Shown here: positions 46,142 to 58,439 of the stretch, in pieces | How positions within the stretch are numbered: position 1 is the first letter of the stretch | Layout of the letters: every line of letters starts with the position of its first letter | Origin: Staphylotrichum longicolle | Lineage: Eukaryota; Ascomycota; Sordariomycetes; Sordariales; Chaetomiaceae | Direction: 5' to 3' | Length of the DNA: 64,000 nucleotides | Assembly: GCA_019096155.1 (NCBI GenBank) | Contig: JAHCVI010000003.1 | Span: 4,526,001-4,590,000, forward strand | Notes under the pieces: model-generated | What the model was told of the DNA's origin: nothing | Databases searched by the model: none | Seen by the model: only the letters and a program-made list of their open reading frames with translations | Made by a program: the position numbers and the translations under genes

Positions 46142-46944
46142 ATCGCCACGTTTGTCGCTTGACACAGTTGGTGAACGACAACCTCCTGGTGAGCAGTTGA
46201 GCTGAAGTGACTGCTCTAGAGAACACGAGGCAAAATGATCCCGTTTCCCCGCATTGCACACGGTGTCCTCCTCCGGGTGCAGGCCGGCGATTGGTTCCCG
46301 GCTGCGGCTGAATCTGAATCCGAGTGATTCTCGAGTAAGGCCTCCAGCCCTCTTCTCGCTCACAGTCTCACCGACCAGTTTGTGCTGTACTCAGCTCGAC
46401 CCAGCAGCCAAATCCACATCAGAAATCAGAAAATCAAAACCTCTAGGAGTATTCGATGGATATGCGTGTCCCCATCCACTCTGGACGATACACAGCAGTA
46501 TCAAAATCAGCGAGGAGTTAATGAACTAAATGAACGATGCTTCCGAGATTTATTCACTCTTGAATTGCAAGATCCTACCACAGACATCAGTGTCTAAAAG
46601 TGATACATCATTCTCATTCCAGCGATTTCAACAATTAGTCAGGCGTGTAAGACATGGACAGTATCGGACGCAGAAGGGGTAAATGTTAAAGTGCCATAGT
46701 AAAGACCTAACTTTGAAAGAAGCAACACAGGGGCTAATAAAACAACTATCGACAGCGGAAAGAATATGGCGCTGTCCAACCGTTACACCGGGCATCCCCA
46801 TTCCCGGGGACTCGGTATCAAACAAACCCCGAGCGAGCTCGGGCTCGCTGGCTCCAAGGGGGCAAGAAGAGAGAGAGGGAGCGAGCGGCTACGGCATCTG
46901 CCCCTGAATCGTATCTCAACCAACCCGACGTCCCCCGGTCCCTG
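46142..46944. other. Intergenic interval
   Basis: About 800 bases between the HET gene start and the SDR end, both on the - strand. The first 220 bases are open in the HET frame and may be leader or coding. 46360-46760 is relatively A/T-rich with no recognisable element. No gene can be supported. Confidence 0.35.
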
Positions 46945-48101
46945 TCACACAAACTCACTCCCCGTGACCCTGACAAACTCCGCCACCGTATGCAGCCACA
47001 ACCGCCTCACCAGATCTTGATCCCGCAGCCTCTGCACCGCCTCCTCGACCTTCTCCGCCTGCGGCTCCCCATCGCAGTTGACCGAGTACACGCCGCTCCC
47101 CACCCGCGCATCACTCCCCCTCGCGACGCCCACCCCGTCCCGACACCCCACCCCCGCCGTGACGGCCGGATCGACGCCGTACACGCTCCGCGCGGGAAAC
47201 CGCGCGCTCGTCGCCAGAAACAGCTGCCTCTCGCCGGCCTCGGCGACGGGCACCGTCACGATGGGCCCGACGACCTTGAACACGGCCTTGACCAGCCCCA
47301 TGGCGCTGGCCGCGCGGACATCGCGCGCCAGGTTCGTGCGCACCAGGCCTGGGAAGGAGTGCACGAAGGTGACGTCGGGCGCCTCGAACGCCAGCGACTC
47401 GAGCGCGAGCGTCGTCATGGACGCCGTGTGCGCGCGCAGGTGCAGCTGCGCGGCCGTGCTGGTCGCCGTGGCGGCGGTCGTAGAGCGGCCGGAGAGGTCG
47501 GCCGTGCAGAGGGGCCCCTCCTTGGTGCCGCCGAAGACGGTGACGACGCGCCGGAGGTGGGGCGCTTTCTGGAGGAGCGGGAGGAGGTTGACGATGAGGC
47601 GGATGCGGGCGTAGTAGGTCACGGCGGTGGGGTAGTAGAGGGATTCGGGGGTTTCTTGGGCAACAGGAATATTAGGATCAGATTCTACCAAAAAAGAGTA
47701 TAGTTTGGGTGAAGTCTGTGTCTGGGGGAAGGGAGGGAGCCGTGAGGGCTACCTTTGCCAGTCATCATGGTTCCGGGCGTCAGAAAGAGTAGGTTGATGA
47801 GCGGCTCTCGAGCCTTGATCTCGCGCAGACCTCGTCGACGTTCTGGAGCAGCGAGAGGTCCGCCCGGATGAAGCGGTACTTCCCCGCCGGGTTGAGCGCC
47901 GTCAGCTCGGCCGTGATGCGCGCCGCTGCCCGCTCAGAGCGGCCGACAAAAGTAGATGCGCGGCTGGACGGTGTGCTTGGCGAACTGCTTCATTGTCGTC
48001 TCGCCGATGCCACTGGTGCCGCCAGCGAAGACGGCCACGAGGCCTGGGGAGACACTCCGGATCCGAGCGTTGGAGGCTCGCATCTGCTCGAGATTGACCA
48101 T
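46945..48101 (-). CDS. Short-chain dehydrogenase/reductase (SDR), with two cancelling frameshifts
   Basis: A Rossmann-fold oxidoreductase of the fungal SDR type. Start 48101 (GCAAAATGG). Exon 1 is 48101-47753, the intron is 47752-47685 (68 nt, GTAGCC donor), and exon 2 is 47684-46945. The cofactor motif is GGTSGIG; RIYFVGRS follows, and the C-terminal half has ESLYYPTAVTYYARIRLIVN and FVHSFPGLVRTNL. The Y-x3-K catalytic motif appears as Y-x3-R (YYARIR). Two single-base changes are needed in exon 1. One T is extra in the run read as AAAA at 47948-47951 on the + strand. One base is missing near 47822-47828. They cancel, and total length is a multiple of three (about 362 residues). As read, a stop follows RIYFCRPL. 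It is the nearest gene upstream of the PKS, divergent from it, and could tailor its product. Confidence 0.75.
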
Positions 48102-50199
48102 TTTGCGAGTCGTTACTGGCACTGTCTTCTCAGGGCTAGAGGTTGATAGGGGTTAGACTGAAATGGATATGATTTGGCGAGCTGGTTATGGCTTGGTCAA
48201 GTGATCAAGTTGAGCTGCGTGTCCAAGGGGCCAACCCGAAAGAAAAGGGTGAAGGGAGAGAACTGCCCCGTAGAACTTCGGGGGATTGAGCCGTGATTAA
48301 CTGCGCAACACAAGGCTTGTACGCATGCATTGAGAGATCGGTCAAGGTGCAATGCTATGCCGTCAGCAGTGAGGGTGACTTCTGGCATCGGGTTGTGCAC
48401 TGCTGCGGAGTGCGGAACCACGGTCCGCGCAAGGGCCGACAAGTTTCGGCAGCTCTGGATTCCGGCGAGGAGCAGGCAACGAGCAAATGGCAAGTGACGA
48501 TGTGATATGCGGGGGCCGTGATGACGATGGAACCCGCTCACCGATCCTTGCCCTGTTTGCGCCCACCGTTGGCCGTTGGCGCTGGTGCCCGCAGAAGCAA
48601 ATCAACCCGATCGGCGACTATCTAGCCTGGTTGGACGCTGGCGCTGCGCTTTCCCGAGATCCTTAAAGCTTGGATCAAGATCCCCTCCGCGGAGTGTCTG
48701 GATTGGCTCCCGCGCTGGCTCCCGACGGGCCCGGGCCAACCCCGAGCAAGCCACCGTCGACTTGACAGGCCATATCCTGTCGCTTTGGCGCATTTGACAC
48801 GGCTGAGCAACAACCACAAGGTTGCCAAGCACCATCACACCCCTCGACTATGCTGCGTGTTTGAGCAAGACTGTGAGGGGACCGTATCCGATCTCTCATG
48901 CTTGGTCTGCCGCACCGTGGTTTTGTTCATGCGGCGAGGCTTCCCAACCCAATGGCCCCGCTACCTTTCGTTGCAGCTGACTGCCCTCGGGCAGACACCG
49001 TGGTCTTGCTGCCCAACGTCCTGCGACTCTGTTGCTTTGTCAGGACCCGAGTGTTACACGATGCTGGAAGCCGTGAGACACCCATCTGTTCACAGATTCC
49101 GATCACGACGTACAGTCTGCTGTGATACAATTGTACACCCGCGCTCTAGACCAAGAACCAAGGCATCGCAAGCGCCCACTGTGCCAGACGCAGTGCCCGT
49201 CCAGAAGCACAGAGGTCCAATGCAGGGCTGCTGCACTGATCTGCGCGCCAAGGTCAACTAGCGCACCCGTTATTCGTCAACCCGCCCCAGGATCATCGTC
49301 GTTCTTTCGGTATGTGCCGGTTCTGTCTCACCTTTTTGCAGAGCAGCCCGAAGCCAACAACAGGAGGAAGACCCAACAACGCAACACCGTGACCCCCACA
49401 GCACAGGAGAAGAGGCGCGGAGGAATCCAATAGTCGGATGCACCGCGCTGATCCTGGGGCATCGGCATCTATGTATAGCTGTGCCTGGTCCGCACTCCAG
49501 CTGAGTAAGGAATGCAGGAGCCGAGTTCCCGGATGCCGGTCGCCGGTTCGGACTTAGAAGTGGGTCGGGTCCCGGAGTTTCTCGGCGGAGTACGCCGCAT
49601 TCTTCGCCGGCTTGCAACCCACCAACGCTGTCGACGTCGAATCAAGGGAGAGAACCGATTGCGCAAGGTATCTCAACACCAGATCGCCTAATGACGTGCA
49701 TGCTCTGTGTTTCGGCAACCCTCCCGCGGACCCGGTCCCCTCCACTCGACGTCTCCCTTGGTCAAGCCGGAGTTCGTGTGTGACCCCAACCATGCTGTCG
49801 GAGTATCTTTGTCAAATATTATAGGGATGGCATTCAATGATAGCTGAAAATGCTGCCATGAGGCCGACCATCGATGCTTCATCGGGAGCTCACAAGCGCT
49901 GCAAGGGCAGGATCGTAGCACCGGGACCGGGTCGGAGATACCCTAACGTCGTGCTCACATCAAACATGATTGCTCGCTTCGTTAGGGAGGACCCATTGTT
50001 GGAAGGCCAAGAGATCTCCTAGGTAAGAGTGCCAAACGCGCCTGCACAAACATATACCATCAGATAGCCTCCCGACACCGGACTGTAACACAACACCAAC
50101 AGGTCCAACACTCTACGTCTCCGAGAACACGGCCCCTTCCCTGAACCAAGTTTCAACACTGGCCCATCCACTTCACAGGCGGAGTAAGAACCAAGAAAT
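48102..50199. promoter_or_regulatory. Divergent region between SDR and PKS
   Basis: About 2.1 kb that should hold the SDR and PKS promoters. Frames such as 48785-49261 and 49122-49433 have no family match. A perfect 5-bp inverted repeat lies at 49583-49597 and is listed separately. The last 100 bases are C/A-rich leader of the PKS. No TATA box is clear. Confidence 0.4.
49583..49597. promoter_or_regulatory. CGGCG-N5-CGCCG inverted repeat (candidate Zn2Cys6 site)
   Basis: Reads CGGCG GAGTA CGCCG, so CGG and CCG half-sites are separated by nine bases in an everted/inverted layout, about 600 bases upstream of the PKS ATG. Zn(II)2Cys6 proteins commonly bind CGG(Nx)CCG. Such a motif can arise by chance in GC-rich DNA. 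Confidence 0.3.
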
Positions 50200-53100
50200 A
50201 TGGCCGTCAATACACCAATTGCCATTATTGGCATGAGCTGTCGATTCGCAGGCGACGTCGACAGCCCCGAGAAGCTGTGGGAGCTCCTGGCCGAAGGGCG
50301 GAGTGCGTGGTCCGAGATACCCAAGGACCGCTTCGACATTGACGGTTTTCACCACCCAAACTTTGAGAAGCTGAACGGGGTGAGCGGCTGCAAACAAAGG
50401 GATCGATTGCAACGTTCAGTGCTGATGACTTGGCGTAGACGAATGTGATCGGAGGGCACTTCCTCAGCGAAGACATCGGCTTATTTGACGCCAACTTTTT
50501 CAATCTGTCCGCTGAGACAGCAGCCGTGGGTTTTGAGTGGTATTGATTCTTGAAACCTTTTTCCTGACAATCTGACAACAACTAGGCACTGGACCCCCAG
50601 TTTCGGCTCCAGCTAGAGTCGACATACGAAGCCCTCGAAAGCGGTAAGATGCCACTGCAACCCACAAGCTCGATGAACCAGCTGACATAAACACAGCCGG
50701 CATCACATTGCAAAATGTGGCTGGCTCCAATACCTCAGTCTTCGCCGGCTCGTTCTTCCGGGACTACCACGAAAGCCTCGTTCGGGATCCCGACGCGCTG
50801 CCCAGATTTCTCCTTATGGGAACCGGGGCAGCGATGGCCTCGAACCGACTGTCCCACTTCTTTGATCTGCGCGGGCCAAGCATGTCGGTGGACACGGGTT
50901 GCTCGACAACTCTCACCGCGCTGCATCAGGGGTGCCAAACACTGCGGACGGGGGAGTCGGACATGGCCATTGTGGGGGGTGCGAATCTGATGTTCAACCC
51001 CGACATGTTCCTGGCCATGTCGTCCATGACGCGAGTTCTCCCTTCCGAGAGAGGCCATTTCTTCATTTGCTGACAGACAGACCACAGGCTCATTTCCAAA
51101 GACGGCAAGTCATACGCCTTTGACAGCCGGGCAAATGGGTACGGCCGCGGGGAGGGATCGGCCACGGTAATCCTCAAGAGGCTCGACGACGCGCTGCGGG
51201 ACGGGGATCCAATCCGTGCCATCATCAACGAGAGCGGCATCAACCAAGACGGCAAGACGGAAACTATCACGACGCCAAGCGGTGAGGCACAGGAGGTCTT
51301 GATCCGCGACTGCTACCGGCGAGCGGGCCTCGATCCGGCGCAGACCACGTACTTTGAGGCGCACGGCACGGGGACACCGACGGGCGATCCGATCGAGGTG
51401 GCGGCCATTGCTTCCGTCTTTAAAGACACGAGGACAAAAGACCAGCCTTTGAGAATTGGCTCGGTCAAAACAAACATCGGCCATACTGAAACGGCGAGTG
51501 GTGTGGCCGCCATCATCAAGGTGGCACTGGCGTTGGAAAAGGGCCAGATTCCGCCGAGCATCAACTTTGAGAAGCCAAACGCGAAGCTGCACCTCGACGA
51601 GTGGAAGCTCAAGGTTTGCCTTTTTGTTATTCCTTCTCTCTTTGATGACCCCACAAAACTGACTGCTGCCTGGCAGGTACCCACGGAGCTTGAGCCCTGG
51701 CCAGAAAGGGAAGGCATCAGGCGGGCGTCCATCAACAACTTTGGGTATGGCGGGTCCAACGCCCATGTCATCATGCAGGACTGCCGTTCTTTCCTCGCTT
51801 CGTCTTCCAGCTCCCACTCTTCAGTAACCCACGGAAATGGAAATGGAGTCACGAACGGCCACACCAACGGTCACATAAATGGCCACACCAATGGCACGAA
51901 TGCGCATGCCAACGGCCACATCAGGAGGGACAGTGACGTCGAGAATACACCCCGTTCTCGCGTCTTTGTTCTCAGCGGGAAGGACGAGAGAGCGACGCGA
52001 GCAATGGCAGAAAACTTAAAAAATTACCTGTCGACTGCCAAAAAGACCGACGAGGATTCGTTGCTTGACAACCTGGCTTACACGCTGGGCCATCGCCGCT
52101 CACAGCTCCCGTGGATCTCAATCTTTGCTGGCACCGGCGTTGCCAGCTTGATCAAGACCCTTGACTCGGGAAAGCTCAAGCCCGTCAAAAGGGGGGCATC
52201 CCCGCGGTTGGGATTCGTTTACACCGGCCAGGGCGCACAGTGGTGGGCCATGGGGCGGGAGCTCATCGACGTCTATCCCGTCTTCAAGGCGACCCTGCTC
52301 GACTGTGATGTCCAGCTGAAGAGGCTGGGTGCCAAATGGAACATGATAGGTAAATCAAGCCCTTGGCACCATTCGTTAGTATTGATCACTGACTCGACGT
52401 TTTCAGAGGAGCTTGGCCGAGATCAGGAGACGTCGAGAGTCAACCAGCTCGACTACAGCACGCCGGTTTGTGTGGCCGTGCAGATTGCCCTGACACAGCT
52501 GCTGCGGGCTTGGGGTATCAACCCGACAGCGGTGACAAGCCACTCCAGCGGAGAGATTGCCGCAGCTTATGCAGCTGGCGCTCTTGATCTCGCCTCTGCC
52601 ATGGCCATCGCGTACGCACGAGGCGGTTTAGCCTCGGAGTCAAACCGTCAGTTCGCCAGGAAAGGTGGCATGGTGGCAGTCGGATTGGGCGCCGAAGCGA
52701 GCCGGAAGTATCTCTCCCGCGTGTCCAACGGGAAAGTCGTGCTTGCCTGCGAAAACAGCCCCAGCAGCATCACAATCTCGGGCGATGTCTGCGGACTCGA
52801 CCAGCTGGAGTCTCTCCTGAAGCAAGACAACGTCTTCGCCCGCCGGCTCAAGGTTGATGCGGCCTGGCACTCGCATCACATGGAGGCTGTGGCTGACGCC
52901 TACTACGCCTCAATGGACGGGAAGGTCAAACCCGCTCAAGACCGTCTCGACTTGGTTTTCTCATCGCCCGCAACTGGAACTCGCCTGGAAGATGTCCAAG
53001 AGATTGGCAGCCCCGCGCACTGGGTACGCAGCCTCACTGGGCCTGTTCGATTTGTGGAGGCGTTCCGCAGCATGTGTTTCGAGAGCCCCAACAGTGAGAC

Positions 53101-56100
53101 AGCAGTCGACATGGTTGTTGAGGTTGGGCCACATGCGGCGCTCTCTGGACCCATCCAGGACATCATGAGTATGCCAGAGTTCAAGGGTAGCACTATCCCC
53201 TACGCAAGCTGTTTGATCAGGAAGCTGAGCGCCGTCGATACCATGCACACTCTGGTCGGCACTCTCATTCAGAAGGGCTATCCAGTCAACCTTGCGGCTG
53301 TCAACTTTCCGTATGGGAAGCACGGGTTGAAGGTGTTGCACGATCTGCCTCGGTACCCCTGGAACCACCAAACGCGGCACTGGAACGAGCCCCGGGCAAA
53401 CAAGGCTCTGCGCAGCCGCAGCGAGACACCCCATGATCTTTTGGGGTCGCTTGTTCTCGGCACCAACATGAGTGCTCCCTCATGGAGACACTTTGTGCGC
53501 ATCAATGAAGTTCCATGGGTGAGGGACCACGTTGTGCAGGGCAGCATCATCTATCCGGCCGCGGGTTACCTCTCGATGGCCATCGAAGGGGCTTCTTACT
53601 TGTTTTCCCAGCAATTCCACGACAAGAAGATCCGCGGGTACCGACTCCGGGACGTCGACATTCTCAATGCTCTGATGGTTCCCGAGACGACTGACGGCAT
53701 TGAGCTCCAGCTCTCTCTTCGGCCTTGCGGCGATAGAGCGCTGGATACGAAGGGATGGTCAGAGTTCCAGGTGCAGTCGGTCAGCTCCGACAACAAGTGG
53801 ACCGACCATTGCAAGGGCCTCATAATGGTCGAGCATGCACTCGACACCGAGCTCGAGCCAGGAGGAGGCACGCAAAGTGCGATCCGGCACATCAGTCAAC
53901 CTGTGGAAGAGTCAGCGTACCGCATCCGTATCAGCCCCCGCGACATTTACGCCACTCTGAAGTCTGCGGGAATCTCTCATGGGCCTGTTTTCCAGAATCT
54001 CAAATCCATTCGTGCTCGGAGCAAGCAGTCTGTCACGTCGTTCACCGTCGCCGATTCCGCGGCAACCATGCCCAAGCAGCACCTGCACCAACATGTTGTG
54101 CACCCAACAACGCTCGATTCTGTGTTTCAAGCAGCGTATACAGCAGTTCCAGGGGCAGGCAACGCAGTCGGCGCGCCCAAGGTGCCCAGATCCATCCGGA
54201 AGTTGTGGGTCGCCCATAGTATTAGCCCAGCAGTTGGTCACCCTTTCAAAGCCTACACCAGCCTCGCACACATCGACTCCCAAAGCATGACCACCTCGAT
54301 CACCGTTGCCGATGGCCCAGTCGAGAACGGGGTATCCATTCACATGCCGGTTATCACCATCGATGATTTCGTGTACCAGTCCATTGGCAACGCTGTCATC
54401 CAAGAGACACCATCATGGGAACACGAGAAGTTCGCAACAGCAAAATGGGTTCCCGATATCACGTTTCTTAAGGATTCATACCTGAAGAAGCAGCTGGGCA
54501 GTGAGATATCCGGCAAGGAAGCTGAGCTACTGATGGATCTCCGCCGGGCCTGCTTGTTCTACATCTACCACGCCCTGGGGCAACTGACCGCTGCCGACAT
54601 CAAGTGCCTGGAATGGCACCACCGAAAATTCTATATCTGGATGCGGCTTCAGCTCGAACTTGCTCGGACAAACGAGCTGGCGCCCGGCAGCAGCGAATGG
54701 ATCAAGACCCCTCCAAAAGAGCGGGCAAAGGTTTTGGAGAAGGTCAGGACGGGCAGCAGAAACGGCGAGATCGTGTGTAAGCTGGGCTTGCACATCGTAC
54801 CCATCCTTCGGAACGAGATCACGGCCCTCGAGGTGATGGTTGAGGACAACTTGTTATCCAGGTACTATCTCGACGGACTGAAGTGGGGAAGGGCCAACGC
54901 GAAGCTCGGCGAGCTGGTCGCGCTGTACGCACACAAGAACCCGCGAGCGAAGATGATCGAGATTGGCGGCGGGACGGGTGGTGCTACGACGCAGATTTTG
55001 AACGCCCTGGAGAAGAGCGGTGGAAAGAATATTGCTTCTTACGACTTCACTGATGTCTCTTCGGGCTTCTTCGAGGCGGCCAAGGAGAGGTTTCAGGACT
55101 GGAGCAGTCTCATGCGGTTCAAGAAGCTTGACATTGAGCAGGATCCGGCCGGCCAGGGATTCGAGGAAGGGACGTACGATGTGGTCATTGCTTGCCAGGT
55201 TCTTCACGCGACTGTGTCCATGCAAAACACCATGACAAATGCGAGGAAGTTGCTGAAGCCCGGCGGAAAGTTGTTTATCATGGAGACTACCAAGGATCAG
55301 ATGGACATCCAGTTTGTCTTTGGCTTTCTTCAGGGGGTGTGGTTGAGTATGTACTCCCGTCCTTTCGCTTCTGCTCAGCAAACTAACACATGCTTGCAGG
55401 CGAGGAAGAGGAACGCAAGTTCAGCCCATCGTTGACAGTCCCGATGTGGATCGCGTGCTGCACCGAACAGGTTTCCGGGGGGTCGAGCCGAAGTGCGCGA
55501 CTGTGATGACGACGAGCTTTACTCTTTCAGTGTCATGTCAACCGCAGTCTCCAATCCGCCAAAGTTGACTTTGACATCGCCTTGGTGAGCCAGTTCCGTA
55601 CCAGAGGCCTGGGTCGACCAACTCAGACTGTCCATCGGTCTCCTGACCTGGACCGTTCCGACAGTTCACACTCTTGAGTACGCACCAGTCGACACGACAA
55701 CAATGTGTGCGTGTTCATCGATGACCCGGAAAACCCAATCCTGGCAGATGCCGACCCAACGCGGTTCGAGGGGCTCAAAGCAGTGTGCACCCGATCCAAA
55801 GGGCTTCTCTGGTTGACAAGGGGCGGCCGTGGATGTGCTGCGCAAATCCCTTTTCAAGTCTCGCGTCAGGCTCCTTCGGTCTTTACGACAGGAATACTCC
55901 GGAAAACGTTTGGGGACACTGGACCTTGACCCATCCCAGCCGCTGTGGTTCCCAGAGTCAATCAAGTCCATCACCGAGTTGTTCAAGGTGTTCTTTGATC
56001 AGTCGGCAGTTTCAGCCGCGAGCGACTACGAGTTTGCAGACAGGAACGGAGTTATCCACGTTCCAAGATATGTCAAGGACACGGAGCGCAACCAGGTCGT

Positions 56101-58439
56101 GTTCTCCAAATCCAACGCCGTACCAACACCAAGGCTGGAGCCATTCCTGCAGTCTGACAGGCCGCTCCGACTGACCATCGGCACAACTGGGCTTTTGGAT
56201 ACGCTCGCTTTCAACGACGATCCGACCGCGACGGCCGTTCTTGCCGATGACGTTATCGAGGTCGAACCTAGGGCGTTTGGTGTCAATTTCCGCGATGTGA
56301 TGGTCGCCATGGGCCAGCTGAAGTCGAACGTGATGGGATACGACTGCGCCGGCGTGGTCAAGCGGGTGAGCGCCGGCGCTGCGGCAATGGGATACAGGCC
56401 GGGCGATCGTGTTGCAGTGTTGTTGAGGGGCCATTATGGCAGCACTGTCAGGGTGCACTGGAGCAGTGCCGTCCACATCCCCAACGACATGTCGTTCGAG
56501 ACCGCCGCATCTTTGCCGACACAGTACGTCACTGCTTATCTGTCATTGTACGACATTGCCCGTCTCCAGCCAAGCGAGACCGTCCTCATTCACTCAGCGA
56601 CCGGTGGAGTGGGCCAGGCTGCGGTGATGCTGGCGCAGCGAGTTGGGGCCGAGGTGTTCGTCACGGTTGGCTCTGACGAAAAGCGGCAGTTCGTCACACA
56701 GCACTACGGAATCCCGCCTGACCACATCTTTTCCAGTCGCGATACATCCTTTGCACAGGGGATCATGGAGGTAACACGCGGCAAGGGAGTGGACGTGGTT
56801 CTCAACTCGCTGGCGGGAACGCTCCTGCAGGAAAGCTTCAACTGCCTCGCGCCGTTTGGCCGATTGGTTGAGCTGGGAAAGCGAGACTTTGAGCTCAACA
56901 ACAGCCTCGCCATGGAAGCGTTCACGAGGGCTGTCTCGTTCTCCAGTGTGGACGTGATTGCTCTGGGCGAGCACAAGCCGATGCAGGCAAACAGGATTCT
57001 GAAACACGTTGTCAAGCTCGTTGCCGCAAAGGAGATTGACGCTGTCCATCCTGTGACGGTGTATCCGCTTTCCGAGGTCGAGAAAGCGTTCCGTCTCATG
57101 CAGGCCGGCAAGCACATGGGCAAGATTGTGCTCTCAGTTACCCCTGAGACCATGGTTCCGGTATGTTTTGACCCGAGGCCAAGCTGGTAAGCATTGCTAA
57201 TGTTGTTGAAGGTCATTCCGCGGGCAGCAACCACCCGACTGCGTCCCGATGCGTCCTACCTTGTTGTAGGCGGGTTTGGTGGTATTGGGAGGTCGGTCTG
57301 CCACTGGCTGGCTGAGCATGGCGCAAGAAACTTGGTTGTCGTGTCCAGAAGCGCAAACACGGCAGGCAAGGTGGAGAGTCTCCAGGAAGAGTTGAGCGCT
57401 GCGGGACTAGATGTGCATGTGACGGCGGTGGGCTGCGACATCTCAAAGATGGCGGATGTGAAGAAAGTGCTCGACGAACACGCTGGTGCAAGACGGCCCC
57501 CGATCAAGGGCATTATCCACGGTGGAATGGAGTTAAGAGTAGGTACCGTCCTGCAACTCTTGAACAAAACATGCTAACGACGGGACCTAGGATTCGATCT
57601 TGGAGCACATGGCGCTCGACGATCACAACGCGGCGCTTGCCCCGAAGGTGCAGGGAAGTTGGAACTTGCACCAGTACTTCAGCTCGCAAGACGACCTCGA
57701 CTTCTACATCATGTTATCCTCGCTCATCGGTGTCGTGGGCTTCGCCAGCCAGTCCAACTACTCATCCGGCGGCGCCTTCCAAGATGCTCTCGCTCGGCAT
57801 CGCGTCGAGAAGGGGTTGCCTTGCGTGTCCATTGACCTCGGCATCGTCAAATCAGTCGGGTACCTCGCCGAGGACGAAGCAAGCAAGACCATCGACGCCC
57901 TCCACCGACACGGCTTCTCGTCACTCAGCGAGGACGACATCCTCTCCGCCATCGGCTCGGCCATCAACACCCCCTACGCCGGCGCCCTCGCACTCGGCCT
58001 CAACACGGGACCGACCAACCACAACGAACCTTCAGCCCTCGACCGGGACCTCCGCTTCGCCAGCCTCGCGTACCAAGCCCCGGCCCAAAACGGCAGCAAA
58101 ACGGTCCCTCTCGCAAACGGAACCAACGACCTGGCATCCCAGCTCGCGTCCTCCGCCACCTTCGCCGAGGCGACCGCTCACGTCATCGCCGCCGTGGCCC
58201 GCAAGCTGACCGACATCTTCATGCTGGCCGAGGGCGAGGTGGTGCCGGCCAGGTCGCTGGCCGAGTACGGGGTCGACTCGCTGGTGGCGGTGGAGCTGCG
58301 CAACATGCTGGCGATGAAGGCCGGGGCCGAGATGTCGATCTTTGAGATTATGCAGTGCGCGAGTGTGGGGGAGCTGGGGGGGCGGGTGGCGGTGAGGAGC
58401 CGGTTTGTGGAGAGGGGGTTGGTTGAGGCGTCTGGTTGA
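50200..58439 (+). CDS. Highly reducing type I polyketide synthase, KS-AT-DH-MT-ER-KR-ACP
   Basis: An iterative fungal PKS of about 2,578 residues that builds a reduced, C-methylated chain. Exons: 50200-50379, 50439-50525, 50586-50643, 50697-51030, 51088-51613, 51677-52349, 52407-55346, 55400-57160, 57212-57538, 57591-58439. KS has DTGCSTTL (Cys), EAHGTGTPTGDP and KTNIGHTE. AT (near 575) has GQGAQWWAMG and SHSSGEIAA with the serine near 664. DH has RDHVVQGSIIYPAAGY (His near 993) and HPTTLDSVFQA (Asp near 1188). MT has EIGGGTGGAT near 1470. ER has GVNFRDVMVAMGQL and SATGGVGQAAVML near 2000. KR has GGFGGIG and the catalytic Tyr of QSNYSSGGAF near 2351. ACP has GVDSLVAVEL with the carrier Ser near 2524. 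No thioesterase or release domain follows. Between MT and ER (55440-55880) the frame changes about six times. Intron 4 appears to be GC-AG. The upstream spacing and the SDR, cupin and right-edge regulator suggest a cluster. Confidence 0.93.
51834..51924 (+). repeat. Asn-Gly-His/Asn-Gly-Thr repeat in the KS-AT linker
   Basis: Imperfect 12-bp units (such as GGCCACACCAAC) encode a run of NGH/NGT triplets between the KS and AT domains. This linker is usually flexible and variable between orthologues; it lies outside the catalytic domains and stays in frame. Confidence 0.85.

Noticed and set aside
46990..47703. 237-codon + strand frame over the SDR
   Set aside because: Shadow of the SDR C-terminal half; Arg/His/Pro-rich with no motif.
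55585..55604. GTGAGC...CCAG as a tiny intron in the PKS linker
   Set aside because: Only 20 nt, far below the minimum intron length, and removal does not by itself restore the downstream frame.
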